This document shows, one piece after another, positions 21,610-35,003 of a DNA stretch of 64,000 nucleotides. A model generated the notes under the pieces. The model searched no databases. It saw only the letters and a program-made list of their open reading frames with translations, and was not told where the DNA came from. The DNA comes from Owenia fusiformis (Eukaryota; Annelida; Polychaeta; Sabellida; Oweniidae). The stretch covers positions 25,556,455 through 25,620,454 of the forward strand of contig CAIIXF020000002.1 in assembly GCA_903813345.2 (NCBI GenBank), in the 5' to 3' direction. Position 1 is the stretch's first letter, and every line of letters begins with the position of its first letter. The position numbers and the translations under genes were made by a program.

Positions 21610-22577
21610 TGTATATTATACTTGGCATTATTATCTCAATGATTCTCACTGATCTTTATTAAACAACAACTTCATTTTCAACCCAAAAGGGAGAGGGGCA
21701 GACAGAAATTGGAATATAACAACCCTCGTCATACCCCACCTCCTTTTATGGAAAAAATGAGAAATAACATCTACAGACAATGTACTTCTATTATTAATTG
21801 ACAACCGCTATATATTTTCACAAATGGCACATTTAATATGACTTATCACTTTAACTCTAGCCTGTACACAACAAAGTGAAATATTCAAATATCAATATTT
21901 ACATTTATAATGTCTTGTACAATGTACTTACGTACATTCAACCGTTTTACTTACATGAACATTTTATTACTTGGCTCCTTAAAGTACATTATCAATCAAT
22001 TTACAGTAAATTATCAATCAATTTACGAGACGGATATATACATCAAATATGTACATCAAATAATTGTAAATCCAACATCTAACACTGCATCAATACCACT
22101 GGTATTTTGAATATCTAATATGACTCATACATCTAATACCTCACATTCATGACTGCTGAAGTCATCTAAAAGTCAAAGGATGAAAATTTTCCAGATCTTG
22201 AAAATGTGGGTTTTGATGCTCTGATAAACCCTGAATGAAACCTCTGTAAGAGGAAAACCTCAAAAAAGTGTTCCACTCTGGAAGTGTTCCACTTACAGAG
22301 GCTCATAAAAATTGTCTTTTGAAACACATTTGTTTGTTTATTTGTTTGTTTGTCTGATTTTGAGGTATATGCATTGTCTCTTGTCTTCTTATAGAAAATC
22401 TGTTACATTCCCATACCTGTTTCTTACTAAAATTTGAATGAAATGCCTGTATTTCTGGCATTTCTCTATAATTTAGAACAATTAATTGACTAGATGTCCA
22501 ATTTCTCCATTCCTTGCTGATTCCACTCTTAAGTCCATTTCAAAAACATGACTCATGTCTTATTGTTACTCAGAGTC

Positions 22578-25500
22578 TCACTGGAGATATCGATACATTT
22601 TGAAGCAGTGGTTCCCCGAATCCGACACAACAATGTTTCCATTCTCCAGCAGCGCCAGGCCCTGAGGACCATATAAGGGATCAGCGTGGGTGTTTATGTA
22701 GGACAAGAAAGACCCCTGGCTGTCAAAAACCTGAAAGACACAACATATTGAATATTATAATAGGTTATTCAATGAAATACAGAAAATATTCAAAGAAATT
22801 ATGTATTTCACATCCCTGATGTACATATGTAATTTAGAATTCATGAGAAATACTCTTAAACGTCAAAGTGATGCCAGGGTGTAGGTCAGATTCTGTATCA
22901 TATGGTATAAAAATACAGGCACCCGGACCAATCAAATCGTAAGAAATTTCACTATCATTATATAAATGTGATGGTCACGTTTGATCACGTTCAGTCGGGA
23001 CTAGAAGAAACACAACAGTGTTTTTCTACAAGCAACCAAATAAATTCTCTAGCATTAATTAAAAGAAGTTACTGTAATAATTCTAAAAAGAATTACAAGA
23101 AATTCAATTCATTCATTCAATTCATTCATTTAATGTTTAGTAAACATATCAATCAAATGTGTGCACTCAATTCATTTGCTTATTTCACAGACATATAAAT
23201 AAATAAAATATCGCAGGAGGTCCGCCTAGCATAGTCCCACATATGTAGATTCTCAAACCTGATAACCTTTTTCGGTACGATATTAAATGATGTTTGTTAG
23301 ATAGCATAAAATTAATTCTTATTTCGTCACATCTTTTAAGTTCTATGATATACGTTCTTGCAGTAGACTGTTTTATTGGTGTTCCTTTATAAAAGTTCAT
23401 ATATGATATAAGTTAAAGTCAATTCGGATTTATTATTTAAAAGATAATGTGGAAATAAATAGAATAAATAAATGAAATAATGAATCTTTGAAAATAAAAA
23501 CATTTATTTTGATGACACGAAAATGTTTATGAAAAGGACATCAATTTTATTTCGACTCTAACCCGGTTGCCACGACAATAAAAAATTGTTTTTCAAACTA
23601 TCATGAGAAAAACAAATCGTCATCATAAGAGTTTAATCCAAAGTCATGAAAAGGCGTGGGAATTTTTGAAATAATCGTTTAAATGATTAAATTTTATCAC
23701 ATGTTCGTGTTTGCGGTACTTTTACAGAAGGATGTCTTACAACATGTCCGATGTAATTATACCATGTTGCTATGATAAAATCGCTATATTAAGATTTTTT
23801 CAATCTGAGCAAATATTGTTTAAAGTTGTACAAAGTGGAACATTGTTTGAGGATGTGTCTTAAAAAGGGTGTTATTAATTGATGCCTAGATTTCACCTGG
23901 GATAAATCTCTGCAAATCACGCAGATTAGATTTTTCTCAGATAACTATGGATACCTCTGTAAAAATGTGATCAGAATTTGTTAAAGTATTTTGACAAATG
24001 TGACTTGAGTACTGAAAAAATGTTCAAGTTAAAACACTATTTCATTAACTCTAGCCTCATGGCATTTTTGTAAGGATTTACCTTTTTTAAAAAATGATAC
24101 TAAATACTAATTTCACTAGATTTAGCCAAAATATCTCAACATTTCATCATATTGACAATATGTGGCACCTAAATGCTGTAATACAGGACAGTTCACTATT
24201 CATATTATAATTACAAACAAGGTATTAACATGCAAACTGTCACCACCTGCTATTTGTTACAGACACCAAACTCTGAACACTGAACAGATAGCAACTGATG
24301 TCAAACACCTCACAAATGGGAATCAAATACTCTGGGTCCAAAACTAGAACAGGGCCTGAAAAAGACACATTTACCAAGAATGTATAATAAATAAATAGTT
24401 CTTACCTGTATCCTAGAGTTTCCCCAGTCAGCCACTAGAATGTTTCCAAGGCTATCCACAGCCACACCAGTGGGTGCGTTGAACTGCCCATTCCCGACAC
24501 CATTAGACCCAAAACTGAACAGGAATTCACCCTCACTGTCGAACACCTTGATGCAATGATTGTGGAAGTCAGATACGATGATGTCATTCTGGGTATTGAC
24601 AGCAACAAAATGTGGTCCAGCGAAATTATGCTCTTCATTTCCCCGAGAGCCGAACTTCTTGATGAATTTCCCATTCGACTGAAAAATGCAGACGCAGCTG
24701 GCTTTGTTGTCAACAACAATGATATGCCCATTGTTGTCAATAGTGACGCCTTTTGGCCCCAGGAGTTTCCCAGCACCAATTTTGTTGATGTATTTCCCTT
24801 CCGGAGAGTAGATACTGACCCATTTATTGTCGTAATCTGCGACAATGTAATTGCCATTTTTAGAGATGGCAACACCAGTGGGACGTTGCATCTCCCCAGG
24901 ATTCCTTCCACGTTTGCCAAATTTTAATTTGCAGTCCCCCTTATCATTGAAAACCTGCACAAACTGATTGTTACTGTCAGCTACAATGATTTTGTTGTCA
25001 GAAGTGCTGCATACCCCCTGGGGGTTTGTGAACTCTCCCTTGTTTCGACCTTTCACCCCTGCCCGAAAAATCAGATCATCCTCAATCGGGTTGCTTTTTC
25101 GATTTGAACCCCGCGAAATGGAGCTCGGTGGTCGCTTGGTGCCTTTTTGTTTCACTGGCGATGTTTTGGGGATCTTTGAACTTGAGGGTCTGTCCATGTT
25201 ATCAGATGTTTCTTGAGTGGCTTTGAATTTGAACGGAGATCCTTTGATAGGCTGATTGTATGTTCTAATGTCCAGTTCATGTTTCCCCTCTTCAGGTACA
25301 AGATATATGAGATCATAGGTACCATTAGCATTATCAATTACCTGTGGTATGATACTTTGCCCCTTGGCCATTGTAATAGTCGCTGTCACAGGAGTTCCTC
25401 CCACTTTGATGAGGTTTCCATGGCGATCTTTAGTCGTTACAGTAATCAGAGTATTTCTTCCAACTGCACATGAACGTAGTCCATCTCCCGTTGCAGTGGT

Positions 25501-26619
25501 CTCAAAAGAAACCACACTGTTTGTGCGAATGCCCCCAAGCCTGTTCAGGTTGCCTTGAAGATGCTTTAATTCTATATCTTCAAATATCAAACAATCATTC
25601 TCCTCTGGCATGACCTGAATATCTGGCGACACAATTTCTGACAGTTTTTCGGCTACTTCTTTTTTGACTAGAAGAATCTCAGTTTCGTTACCATGTTTCA
25701 ATGCATTATCAGTCACTTCACACGATTTATAAATATTCGTAAGTACATTCTCTAACATCTCTTTCTGCTCCATAAGTGTCTGCTGCTTGGCATTATGAGT
25801 AAGTTCAAGTTCAGATAATAACGTTGATCTTCGTTCCGTCAACATTTGTGAAATTTGATCAAAAATGTCATTAATTTGTTCTTCAGTTTGTTTACATTTC
25901 GCCTGAAGGGACTCAACTACTTCCGAGACTAGAGTTACTGCTTGCTTGATAGATGGCGCAGTGGCTTGTGCACGTTCCATCAACTCCTGTAGGTTCACTT
26001 TCTGTTCTTCTATGGCATCTTTAAGTAGTGTTGTCTCGTGGCTTACGTGCTCCAATCGTGTACAAGTCTCACAGACTGCTGTCTCACAGGAACTGCAGTA
26101 GTACTGTAGAATCCCGCCAACATGATTCGGGCACGATAGCGACGATTCTTCATTCTCAGGATTATCGGACATCGCAAGCTCATTGAGGCTTACGACTCTA
26201 TGAGGCTTCTGTATATCATCAATTTCACCATTCATTTCTCCATTTTGTTGTTGATTATTGTGATTGTTCGTGCATTCTTCGCAAAGAAAATCACAACAGT
26301 CCAAACATTTCGACATGGCACGCTTATCGTTATTGCAGATGCTACACGTGTGGGTCGACTCTTGGGCCTCGACGAGATTATTAATCAGGAAGTTGTTCTG
26401 TAGAGCAGATACGCCCTCTTGTGGAAGAATCGATTGTTGACGGCAAATTGGGCACGTCACGGAGAGACTCTCAGCTGGGATGTAACTACTAAGGCAGCAC
26501 TCACAGAATGTGTGAAGACAAGGGAGAACTTTCGGGTTACGATATCTCTCCTGACATATCCCACAATTCAAAAACTGTTTGTCCATCTGGCGCAGAACCG
26601 GGATATCGCTGGTGGCCAT
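22578..26619 (-). CDS. TRIM3: TRIM2/TRIM3-like RING-B-box-filamin-NHL E3 ubiquitin ligase
   Basis: Two exons, 26619-24406 and 22730-22578, joined in phase 0 (donor CAG/GTAAGA, acceptor TTTCAG/GTTTTTGAC), giving 788 codons plus stop if the ATG at 26619 is used. Domains by residue: RING about 19-59 (C19, C22, C34, H36, C39, C42, C56, C59), a cysteine-rich B-box1-like segment 92-140, B-box2 163-194, coiled coil about 195-330, filamin-type domain about 367-467, a basic Ser/Lys/Pro linker, and six NHL repeats from about 517 to the end. The linker block [10 protein letters not shown] and the C-terminus ending in [11 protein letters not shown] are hallmarks of vertebrate TRIM2/TRIM3, which are of similar length (744 aa). 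Those proteins act as cytoplasmic E3 ligases in neurons (known). An acceptor TTTCAG lies 30 bp upstream of the ATG at 26650-26655, and those 30 bases are open in frame, so a longer N-terminus is possible. Orthology to TRIM2 versus TRIM3 cannot be split here. Confidence 0.95.
24215..24312 (+). repeat. GTCACCACC dispersed repeat, partial copy in TRIM intron
   Basis: ACAAGGTATTAACATGCAAA, then TGTCACCACCTGCTATTTGT and a short run of ACCAAACTCTGAACAC-like sequence. Confidence 0.65.
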
Positions 26620-27175
26620 ATTGAAGATACGGCGCGCCGCAACTGTGACCTGAAATTACACAAAAAAGTGGATCGTGAGTAAAATGTTCGATAATGTTTC
26701 TAAATACATAAAGATGTCTCTTGGGTATTTCCCATTAAAAATCTGACCATCAGATCACCAGTGAGTGTTATGATATAAAAGTCAAACATTTAAATTACAA
26801 ATGAAATTAACATGGAATTTGAATAATAAAAACAAAACATACTGATAACAGAATATCAATTACATATTATATTTGTAATATTACAATTACAATTGCTTCA
26901 ATCATGAAAATTCCCATCCTTAAAGAATATTAAATTCATGACAACACGCTTTCTATTCACTAAACCAACCCTTTTAAATCATAATAAAGATACACTTTAG
27001 GTGGGGTACAATTAATATAAGATCATTATTAATGAGACTTTAGGTGGGGTACATTTAACATTGGAACATGATATTTCTTAGTGACACTCTAAACTTCTCA
27101 AATCACTCTCAAAACACCCTGAATTTTTGTAATACAGAGGAGGTATCCTGCTTGGAATTAAGTACTCAAGGTAGA

Positions 27176-27350
27176 AGTTAAAATCATGGCGAACATGTTT
27201 TAAAATGCAAAATTAAGTAAAAAAGAGTGGAATCAGCAAGGAATAAAGTAACCAGAAATGAAGTAGATACTCTAAATTGTATAAAAATGCAAAAATATGA
27301 CATAGTTCATTCAAGTTTTGTTGCGAAAATAGCACAAAAAGTCCTGATTC
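27176..27350 (+). repeat. AGCAAGGAATAAAGTAAAC dispersed repeat, copy
   Basis: GTGGAATCAGCAAGGAATAA, then CTCTAAATTGTATAAAAATG and AGTTCATTCAAGTTTTGTTG, in the TRIM intron. Confidence 0.75.
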
Positions 27351-28022
27351 TGGAGAAATTTAAGCACTGGTTATATTACTAAGGGAGGATATAAACTAAA
27401 TAGTTGCCACGTTTTTGGAAAATGAACTTGAATTTAATGCTCATTGTATTATTGAATTATTGTATTGAGGAATTTTAAATGAATAAAATGCTAATGAACA
27501 ATTTAACATGTAAAACGTGCTTTTATTTGTCTCATTCGATTTAACATATTTGGTGTTTCGATTTGTATCAAAAAAATAACATAAGAATGACAAAGTCCCT
27601 GTTTTTTAAAATCACTACTCTCAATCAATATATTTAATATTGCTAAATAAGGTAAATGTTTACATCATTTTAAAATCGCTGAATATCTTAAATGTTAACA
27701 TTAAACTACTCAACTGTTGAAAACATGAAATTAAGGAGCTCTAAAATCTACTTTAACTATTTAGAGGGCCTTAACTTCGATATAAGAGCACTTGGTTTTC
27801 AAAAATTTGGGTAACCATTTCTACAATGGTAAGCTAAGTGAGATCACAGTCTGGTGCACATTGTCAGAAAATCAGCTGGTTTCAGATATGAATGAATAGC
27901 GATATGTATAGCTGTGTGTGAAACTGGTCATAGAAAAGTCTACATGACTTTTAAGAAAACTTAAAGAATTTCAAGTTTAGAACCAAGTCTAGAAGGTTTA
28001 GAAGATATATTTAAAAACTTTT

Positions 28023-28249
28023 CAGGTCCGTAGCCAGGGGGGGGGGGGGCATTCGATGGGTTCGAGTGAAACCCCCACCCCCCCCCTCCACCCCCTGGCC
28101 AAAAAATCTTTCAAAATCATGCAGTTTTTCACCATTCTGAGCACTTTTTAAGTGATTTTGGCCATATTTGGACCAAAAATGTCACAAGTAAACCCCCTGG
28201 AATTCTTCAAAAAGTGAGCCCCCCTTGGCAAATCCTGGCTACAGGCCTG
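28023..28249. mobile_element. GC-rich-ended repeat with CAGGCCTGTAGCCAGG termini
   Basis: Left CAGGTCCGTAGCCAGG and right CCTGGCTACAGGCCTG are inverted (14 of 16). It includes a 13-G run at 28037-28049 and C-rich tracts. Related copies lie at 3068, 4690, 7331 and 18866. Confidence 0.8.
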
Positions 28250-28332
28250 CTTTTGTCCTGAAACTGATTTCACACAAACTTGATATGAGATGTTAGAATG
28301 ATTGAATGAGTTTATTTTTAATGCTATATTAA

Positions 28333-28506
28333 ATGTAAAACCTGTATGTAGTGAACACCTATAGAGCCACAAAAAGTGTTCACTGTAGTTTGTTCCTTAT
28401 AGAGAGGGGATTTTATACAAGAGTCAATGTGAAGTGTTTTTTCTTAAGTGATGTTCACAAAACACAGGTGTTCACTAGAAAGAGGTGTTCCCTGAGACAG
28501 ATTTAA
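28333..28506. mobile_element. AACACCT-family element, copy
   Basis: TGTAAAACCTGTATGTAGTG to AGAGGTGTTCCCTGAGACAG, with GTGTTCACT motifs. Confidence 0.65.
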
Positions 28507-28670
28507 ATATGTACTCAAATCACATAAGCTGAATATCAGTAAAAAAAATTTCAAGATATTTTTTCTCAAGAACACCATTTTTAATCTTGAAATAATTAGG
28601 ATTAATAATATAATAAAGAAATTATTGGTTTTCAATTATACTCTGAAAAATATAAAAGCCATTAAATTAC

Positions 28671-28904
28671 ATTATTACCACCTTGCCGGGTCAGTTCTAG
28701 GGATTTTATTGCTAGTTTAGGAAGGCGTTCATTTTACTATATCGACCTGAGAAACATGTGACGTCATAGTGGTGGTCAAGAATGCATTTCACACCAGTCG
28801 AGAATGCATTTAACGACCGGCAATTTTCCCCGGGAAATTAGATATCGTTCAGTGCGTAAGATTTTCTTGCTGTTTCAGTCCTGGTCGTTAACGGTGGTAA
28901 TAAT
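28671..28904. mobile_element. MITE with ATTATTACCACC ends
   Basis: 12-bp perfect terminal inverted repeat ATTATTACCACC / GGTGGTAATAAT, 234 bp; contains two AGAATGCATTT motifs and a TGACGTCA palindrome. Confidence 0.6.
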
Positions 28905-28905
28905 A

Positions 28906-28980
28906 CTAATAACGTCATTTCTGCAAGCAATATAGTGAAATATTGGACCTTATTGCCCTTAGAAATGACGTTATTGTACT
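28906..28980. repeat. Hairpin AATAACGTCATTTCTG / TAGAAATGACGTTATT
   Basis: Inverted arms around a short loop, immediately after the previous element; may be part of a composite. Confidence 0.65.
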
Positions 28981-29160
28981 AATATAGTCTCAGTCTTTGT
29001 ATTAATGCAGTGGTTTAATGACAACCACATAAGGATGAAATAATAATATAAGCTCAGTAGTATTATTTAATTTCATAATGAGATTATTGGTCTATCAAAA
29101 TATAGAAATATATGTACCACCAAAATTATAGCTCAAATATCTGCGCCATGAAACATACTA

Positions 29161-29232
29161 ATTGTATTGTATTGTATTGAATTGTATTGTATTGTATTGT
29201 ATTGTATTGTATTGTATTGTATTGTATTGTAT
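29161..29232. repeat. (ATTGT)n microsatellite
   Basis: Fourteen five-base units, one with an ATTGA variant. Confidence 0.97.
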
Positions 29233-30562
29233 CTTTAATTACCAAAAGTGTATATACGTAATATCAAAAACTATTTGAAGCACAATATTGCCTCAAAAAT
29301 AATAGCAATAAAATGTCACTTTTTTATACTGTAATTTCAAAGTGATAAGTACTTATTAACCAATTTTGAGAATTAATGACTGGCAATTCTCAAGTCCTGG
29401 AGGTAGTTGTCTGGTTAAATGACATAAAATTGAACATCATGAAAATATGATATCATAAAAAATATAGCATGGGATGGCACTTGGGACATTTGCTTAACTT
29501 TATCACTTTAAACTGACAGATTTCGAATGTAGTCTACGTAAGAAGTGTTACACACTGATACGACCAGTCTGGTGTTTTTATTTCATAGATTCTGCAATAA
29601 GTAACTGCCCAACCTCCCCTCCCCCCAAAAAATGATTTCATTCATTCTACTTGAATATTTCACTCATGTTAATTAAAGATTTCACTCATTTCACCTGAAG
29701 ATTTCACATGAACTTGATACTAGAACAATGATAGAGATAAAAAACTCCTACTATTACAAACTGAATATGTGAATAACCTTGAACTCATTCCAAAACAAAA
29801 GGGGGTGCATCTGTTTTTCCTCACTCCCCAAGTGATGGTTAGGTTTTAAAATTGATAATAAAATGAAAATAATGAAATCAGCAAGAAATAAAGTAAACAC
29901 CCAAAAAGTTCACACTCTGAATTATAAATTAATGCCAGAAAATCAGGGAAACAATTCAGCTTTGGTTAGAGAAGATGAGAAACAGGTATGATCAGACTAA
30001 GATAATTTAGTTAAGGGTATGGCACAAAACCTTGATAACTGTGAATATACTTGGGTGCAGGGTCTTATTCAACATCAAATATAAACTTAACCATTTCAGG
30101 AAAATTTTGATCCGCTGCCTGGAAGCTTATATCCTATATGTCATACTGAGGAAATGTTGAGAGGACCCCTCCAGGTACAAAACACGATATTGGCCAAAAC
30201 ATAGTCATAAAAACCTCATAAATTGTGAAAAGGGGTAATAAAAACATCTAGGGTGTTTTGTATTGAAAATATACCTATTCTTTCACTTATAATAGAATGA
30301 TTATAACTTCATTCATAAAAAATCAAAGGTTGGTTGATTTTACAATCAGGAAGTCTTTTCATAAAAATACAAAACCTAAACATCATATTTTGTTTTTTAA
30401 TATTCTCATGAATAATCTTTCACTACATGTATTTTCATTTCCTGCCTAAATCCTTCTTTCTGACACCTTTCTTGATAAAAATCTATGGAACGTGATATTT
30501 CTCTCATATGTAACGCATTAAGAAAAAAAATACATATTTAATGCTTGCATGATTTTAGTACA

Positions 30563-30709
30563 AGACATTAACATGCAAAATGTCACCACCTGCCATTTGT
30601 TAGACACCAACAACTGAACACCAACCACCAAATGCCACAAACACCAACAGCAATCCACAAAAAAGTTGGAGATGATAACAATATATCACCACTTGTGGTG
30701 GTGACATAA
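30563..30709 (+). repeat. GTCACCACC dispersed repeat, reference copy
   Basis: GACATTAACATGCAAAATG, then TCACCACCTGCCATTTGTTA, CCAACCACCAAATGCC and AAAAAGTTGGAGATGATAAC, ending CTTGTGGTGGTGACATAA. Ends carry an imperfect inverted GTCACCACC, so a MITE is possible. Confidence 0.8.
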
Positions 30710-33204
30710 TCAAAGATCTTTTACGTTCAATTATGCTTTGTTATTTTTGTGAGTAAAGCCAGCCAGTGTAGAAAGAGGAATTTGTTTCCGATACATATTT
30801 TTTTTAAAATCAGAAATGTCATGAATAGAAAGGAAGCAAAAATATAAGCCTTCAGCTTCGAGTCTGGATTTAATTAAAATCGTAAGAGTTCATTGAAACT
30901 ATAATGAAATACAATAAAGCCTCAGGTGCTACATCCAGGTTCAGATCTAATTTTTTAATAGATTGTGACGTTCATATTTATTCAATATTGCGTAGCTCAT
31001 TTTTCAAACAGCTACAGTTCCTTTTGATGTTTTCCTCCAGTCTTTCAGATTCTATCTTGACAATTGAGTAAACACATTTCGTATACACATGATGTATGTT
31101 TATCCGTCTTTTTGACTGAACTCATTTCTAAAGATTTATTTTTCAATTTTCAAACACACTAAAGAGTCTACAGTTAAATCGTGGATTTTCAAACCAGACT
31201 TCAATGACCTTACTCTGCTTAAAGGGATCAATTACGATCACACAAAAGATGAGGAAGTTGTTCATTCTCGTCGTCCTTTCTTCAATCTGTTTGATGTTGC
31301 GATTTTGTTTGTTTGTGAAATTAAATAGATAATGATTTAAAACAGTTTCAGTTTCATTGATTGTGCCTGATGTGACCACCCTATATGCTGGCGAGACAAC
31401 TCGACTTATCCAGTACTTTTATTTTCTCTATTCAAAATGCTCCAATACAAGCTATACATGCTCTTAATACAAGGGAAACTTTAAAACAACTTTCTCAAAA
31501 ACTTCAATTTCGAAATTTTTGGTGGCAGCAATAATATTTGAGTTGTTCAATAACTTATGGTAATGAAAACACATAATGAAATCCTGTGCTAAAGACAAAT
31601 GTGAACAAGCTGACAAAGATATTGTACCTTTTTATGTTCACCCCAGTGGGATTCAAACCTGCGACCTCTTGTTTTCTGGGTGAGTGCTCAATTATTGATA
31701 CATGCAACATGATTGGTTGAGAGACAGCGCTTACTTATCATGTAGAATCAAACAGATTTCAGGAATCTTAATTAAGAAATTTTAAGCAATCATTGTAATA
31801 ACATGTGAAAAGGCCAAAAATATAGGCCTATAAAACCATCTGTGTAAAAAGTATCCATTACTTTTTGATCATCCCTTGTATATTGTAGAATCCCTATATT
31901 TCATGATTTTCTTTTTTCACTTAAAGGACAACATTGTCGGTATGTGTTTGACTTTAATATGCATCACATATAAGAATATATTCATAAAATGCAAGCACTA
32001 GCCTTTAATGTTAAACATTTATGAAGTGTCCATTGTGAGCATACAACAAATTGTAAATCATTTTGAAATTAAAAAGGACCAAATAAAATAAAAAACTTGG
32101 CTTGAAATTATCCTATAACTAGTTCAAATCGAATGAAAGGTCTTATTATACAAATGTCTTGAGAAATGTTTCTCAATAAACACATGTTTCTGTATCTTAA
32201 CGACAACCCCTCAAAACTACAATAACATATACTCCAGCGCTATTGAGAAATACTTAAAAGCTATCACCGGGATATTATGTCTGAAGTGATTTATCAATAG
32301 CCTTTTTGGCATATTTTTGAAAAATGATTACCAAATCCTTTAGCTAAAACATAAACATTCTAAAATGGGATGCGATTTGAAAAAATTGAAACAACAAACC
32401 ACTTCTGAAATTCTACAATTAAATGACATCATCACAGAAAAAAATTTCATGTGTGAGGCTCTTCAAGTATAATACGTTAAATGTTTGACTTAATTTTCAA
32501 AAATCAAAGGAGTTTAGAAGTGTCACTTATCCAATGTTGAGGTGCAGCGTTCAAGAGTCTACTATATAACAACAAGTAAATAAATAAACACCCTTAACAA
32601 AAAAACAATTGATAAAACAAAATGGAGAAAATATATACAAAAAATAAATAATCAATATTTAACTTGAATTAAGCATATTCTCTAAATCTGACATAATAGG
32701 TACTTTTTTCAATTTTCGACAGGAAAAAAGGACCCTCATAATAGACAATTATGGGATGTTTTTGTCGGGGAGAAGAAGTAATTTCAGATCCAAACACGCA
32801 CATTAATAACATTTGAGTATCAAATTATTTTATAACGAGACAGTTTCAAAACATCGCCAATGATGTACAACAATGTTTTCTCAACTTAACGTCAACGATA
32901 GTTTATTAATTTGTTTTTAAATTCAATGAACTATTATTGGCATTTGAATATTTACTTAAATTTATGACGAAGTTTGGCGTTGTTGTTGATCATGATTATG
33001 TCACGAATGATAAATGATCAGATTTTGTTGTGACAAAAGTTATATTGACCTGTACCTGTTCATTTTGAAAGGCATCTACGCTATTTTGTAAAAAGAATCT
33101 AAAAGATAACATAAGCAAACACAAAAGTATTTTTAAGCTTAACTGTGAGTTTTAACTATTGAACATTACATATAATGTTTCACAGCAGGTTTAAGTTAGT
33201 ACAT

Positions 33205-33545
33205 TTTGAAGCATTTTGAAAAAATTCATAAAGAAGGACTTTAGGCTTGTGTCATTTCTCAAAATGTCTTTGTTTTGAAGCATTTTGCCATGATGTTTTA
33301 TACCGAAGCAAATAGATGTGAAACATTTTGACAAATAAACTTCATAAAGAAGGATTCTTTGCCTGTGCAACTTCTCAAAATGTCTTCGTTTTGAAGCTTT
33401 TTGTCATCAAATGCTTCATACTGAAGCAAATAGACATGAAACATTTTGACAAAAAAACTTTGTGAAGAAAGATTCAGTGTCTGCGCAACTTCTCAAAAAC
33501 TCTGTTTTGAAGTTTTTTTGTCAAAATGCTTCATATTGAAGCAAT
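33205..33545. repeat. 112-118-bp tandem repeat, three units
   Basis: AACATTTTGACAAA, AAGAAGGATT, CTTCTCAAAATGTCT and ATACTGAAGCAAAT recur in order; starts near 33211, 33323 and 33441. Confidence 0.8.
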
Positions 33546-34837
33546 TAAATGCTTCATAACCATGGGCTTAACGAAGCAATTTACCCTGCTACAAAACTTT
33601 AAACATTATCACGAAAGATACCTTAAATGGCATTAACTCCACTATTTACGAAGAAAAGATTCATAAAGAAACCAAACTCAGCATGTTTATAATATTATGT
33701 AATATGCATATTTACGCTGTTTACTTACATGAGGCATTTTAGTCTATGTTCTTTGTTTCATAACTATGTATGAATTATGTACATATATATACATTTATTA
33801 TATGCATTGTATGTGTATTGTGTATCTATCCTGAGATAAGTCCAAATTAAATGATTGTGAAATTAACAATAAAGCAAATAATTTGAAAAATTTGTGAATG
33901 GTGCCACCTATTGGGAGTGCCATTATTAGGGCATTAACATGGGTAAGTGGGGCTATAAGTACATGTTAATTGTCCAAGGGGGCAAATTAAAGCACTTCAA
34001 AATCACCATTAAACATTTCTTGCTCATTTAAAACACTCGAAATCTAATCAATTGCTTTTTAAATCTCACTTTTTCACACTTTATAAACATTTATGTTCAG
34101 TTTTATATTCCTTAAAATAACATGCTAAAAGTCTAAATTGGAATTGAAAGTCATACATTAAGGGAAATTATTTGTTAAGAAAATACATTGAGGTTAAACA
34201 CATCATAAAGTACGCTCGACTAAAAGTATTTTTGTGAAATAAATAAAAATTGTTTTGTGAAATAAATAAATCTGATGGTGAAATTGCAGAAACTGGTAAA
34301 ATGTGAAAAGTATATTGGTAAAGTTTGAAACCATTTTGAGAGTCTGGCACTAAAAGGGTTAATTATCAGAAATTCAAGCACTTAAAGTATGACAAAATTA
34401 TCATTCACATAGACTATTTCAGAGGCAGGAATCGTGATATAATCAATGACATTTAAGAATGAAAGAATGCAAGTTTTATCATATTAATGTCAAAGTCAAC
34501 ATTGAGGGGGCTGAAATCATGTTATAATGTTTTTTTAGCCTAATATAAAGTTACAGTAACCGTGTATAAGATATGCAAGATATAAATATATGATTGTTGT
34601 CTCTCGTTTCAATTACGAAGTTTTGTCAATCAACTGTTTACATATCAAAATAATTTAGGTTGCATATTGACATATTGTATAATAGCTTTTAATCAGAGTT
34701 TCACTGAAGGTCAAGTTAACTGAGATTTACATTCAAAGGTCAATGAATCTGTCACAAAAGGTCAGCCATTTCAAGGTCAATAGTCAATGCCAATAGTCAA
34801 TAGTCAATGTCAACCATCAAACTTCATCAAAATATAT

Positions 34838-35003
34838 TACAGTAATACCTGTGTAAGTGGAACACCTTTGGTACCTCTAATAAGTATTCCACTTGGGGAG
34901 GTGTTCAACTTATACAGGTCCATTTAACAAAAATTCAATTGAGGTCCAGGATATTTGAAAAAGATTCCACTTATAGGTGTTCCACTTTACAGGTTTTACT
35001 GTA
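34838..35003. mobile_element. AACACCT-family element, copy with good termini
   Basis: TACAGTAATACCTGTGTAAG to TTTACAGGTTTTACTGTA; GGAACACCT and GGTGTTCCA inside. Confidence 0.85.

Larger units (their letters stand above)
20325..22577 (-). other. 3' UTR of the TRIM2/3-like gene
   Basis: Sequence from the TRIM stop to a candidate poly(A) signal on the minus strand at 20351-20346. It contains an AACACCT-type inverted-repeat element (21243-21490), a hairpin element (21492-21609), a partial element (22232-22308) and a GTTT microsatellite (22327-22356). The boundary is inferred. Confidence 0.45.

Noticed and set aside
24435-24927. Frames of 123-161 residues on both strands over the TRIM exon
   Set aside because: Shadows of the NHL-coding sequence in other frames.
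31630-31700. tRNA-like B box (minus strand GGTTTGAATCCC)
   Set aside because: No D arm or closed acceptor stem could be drawn; perhaps a decayed SINE or tRNA fragment.
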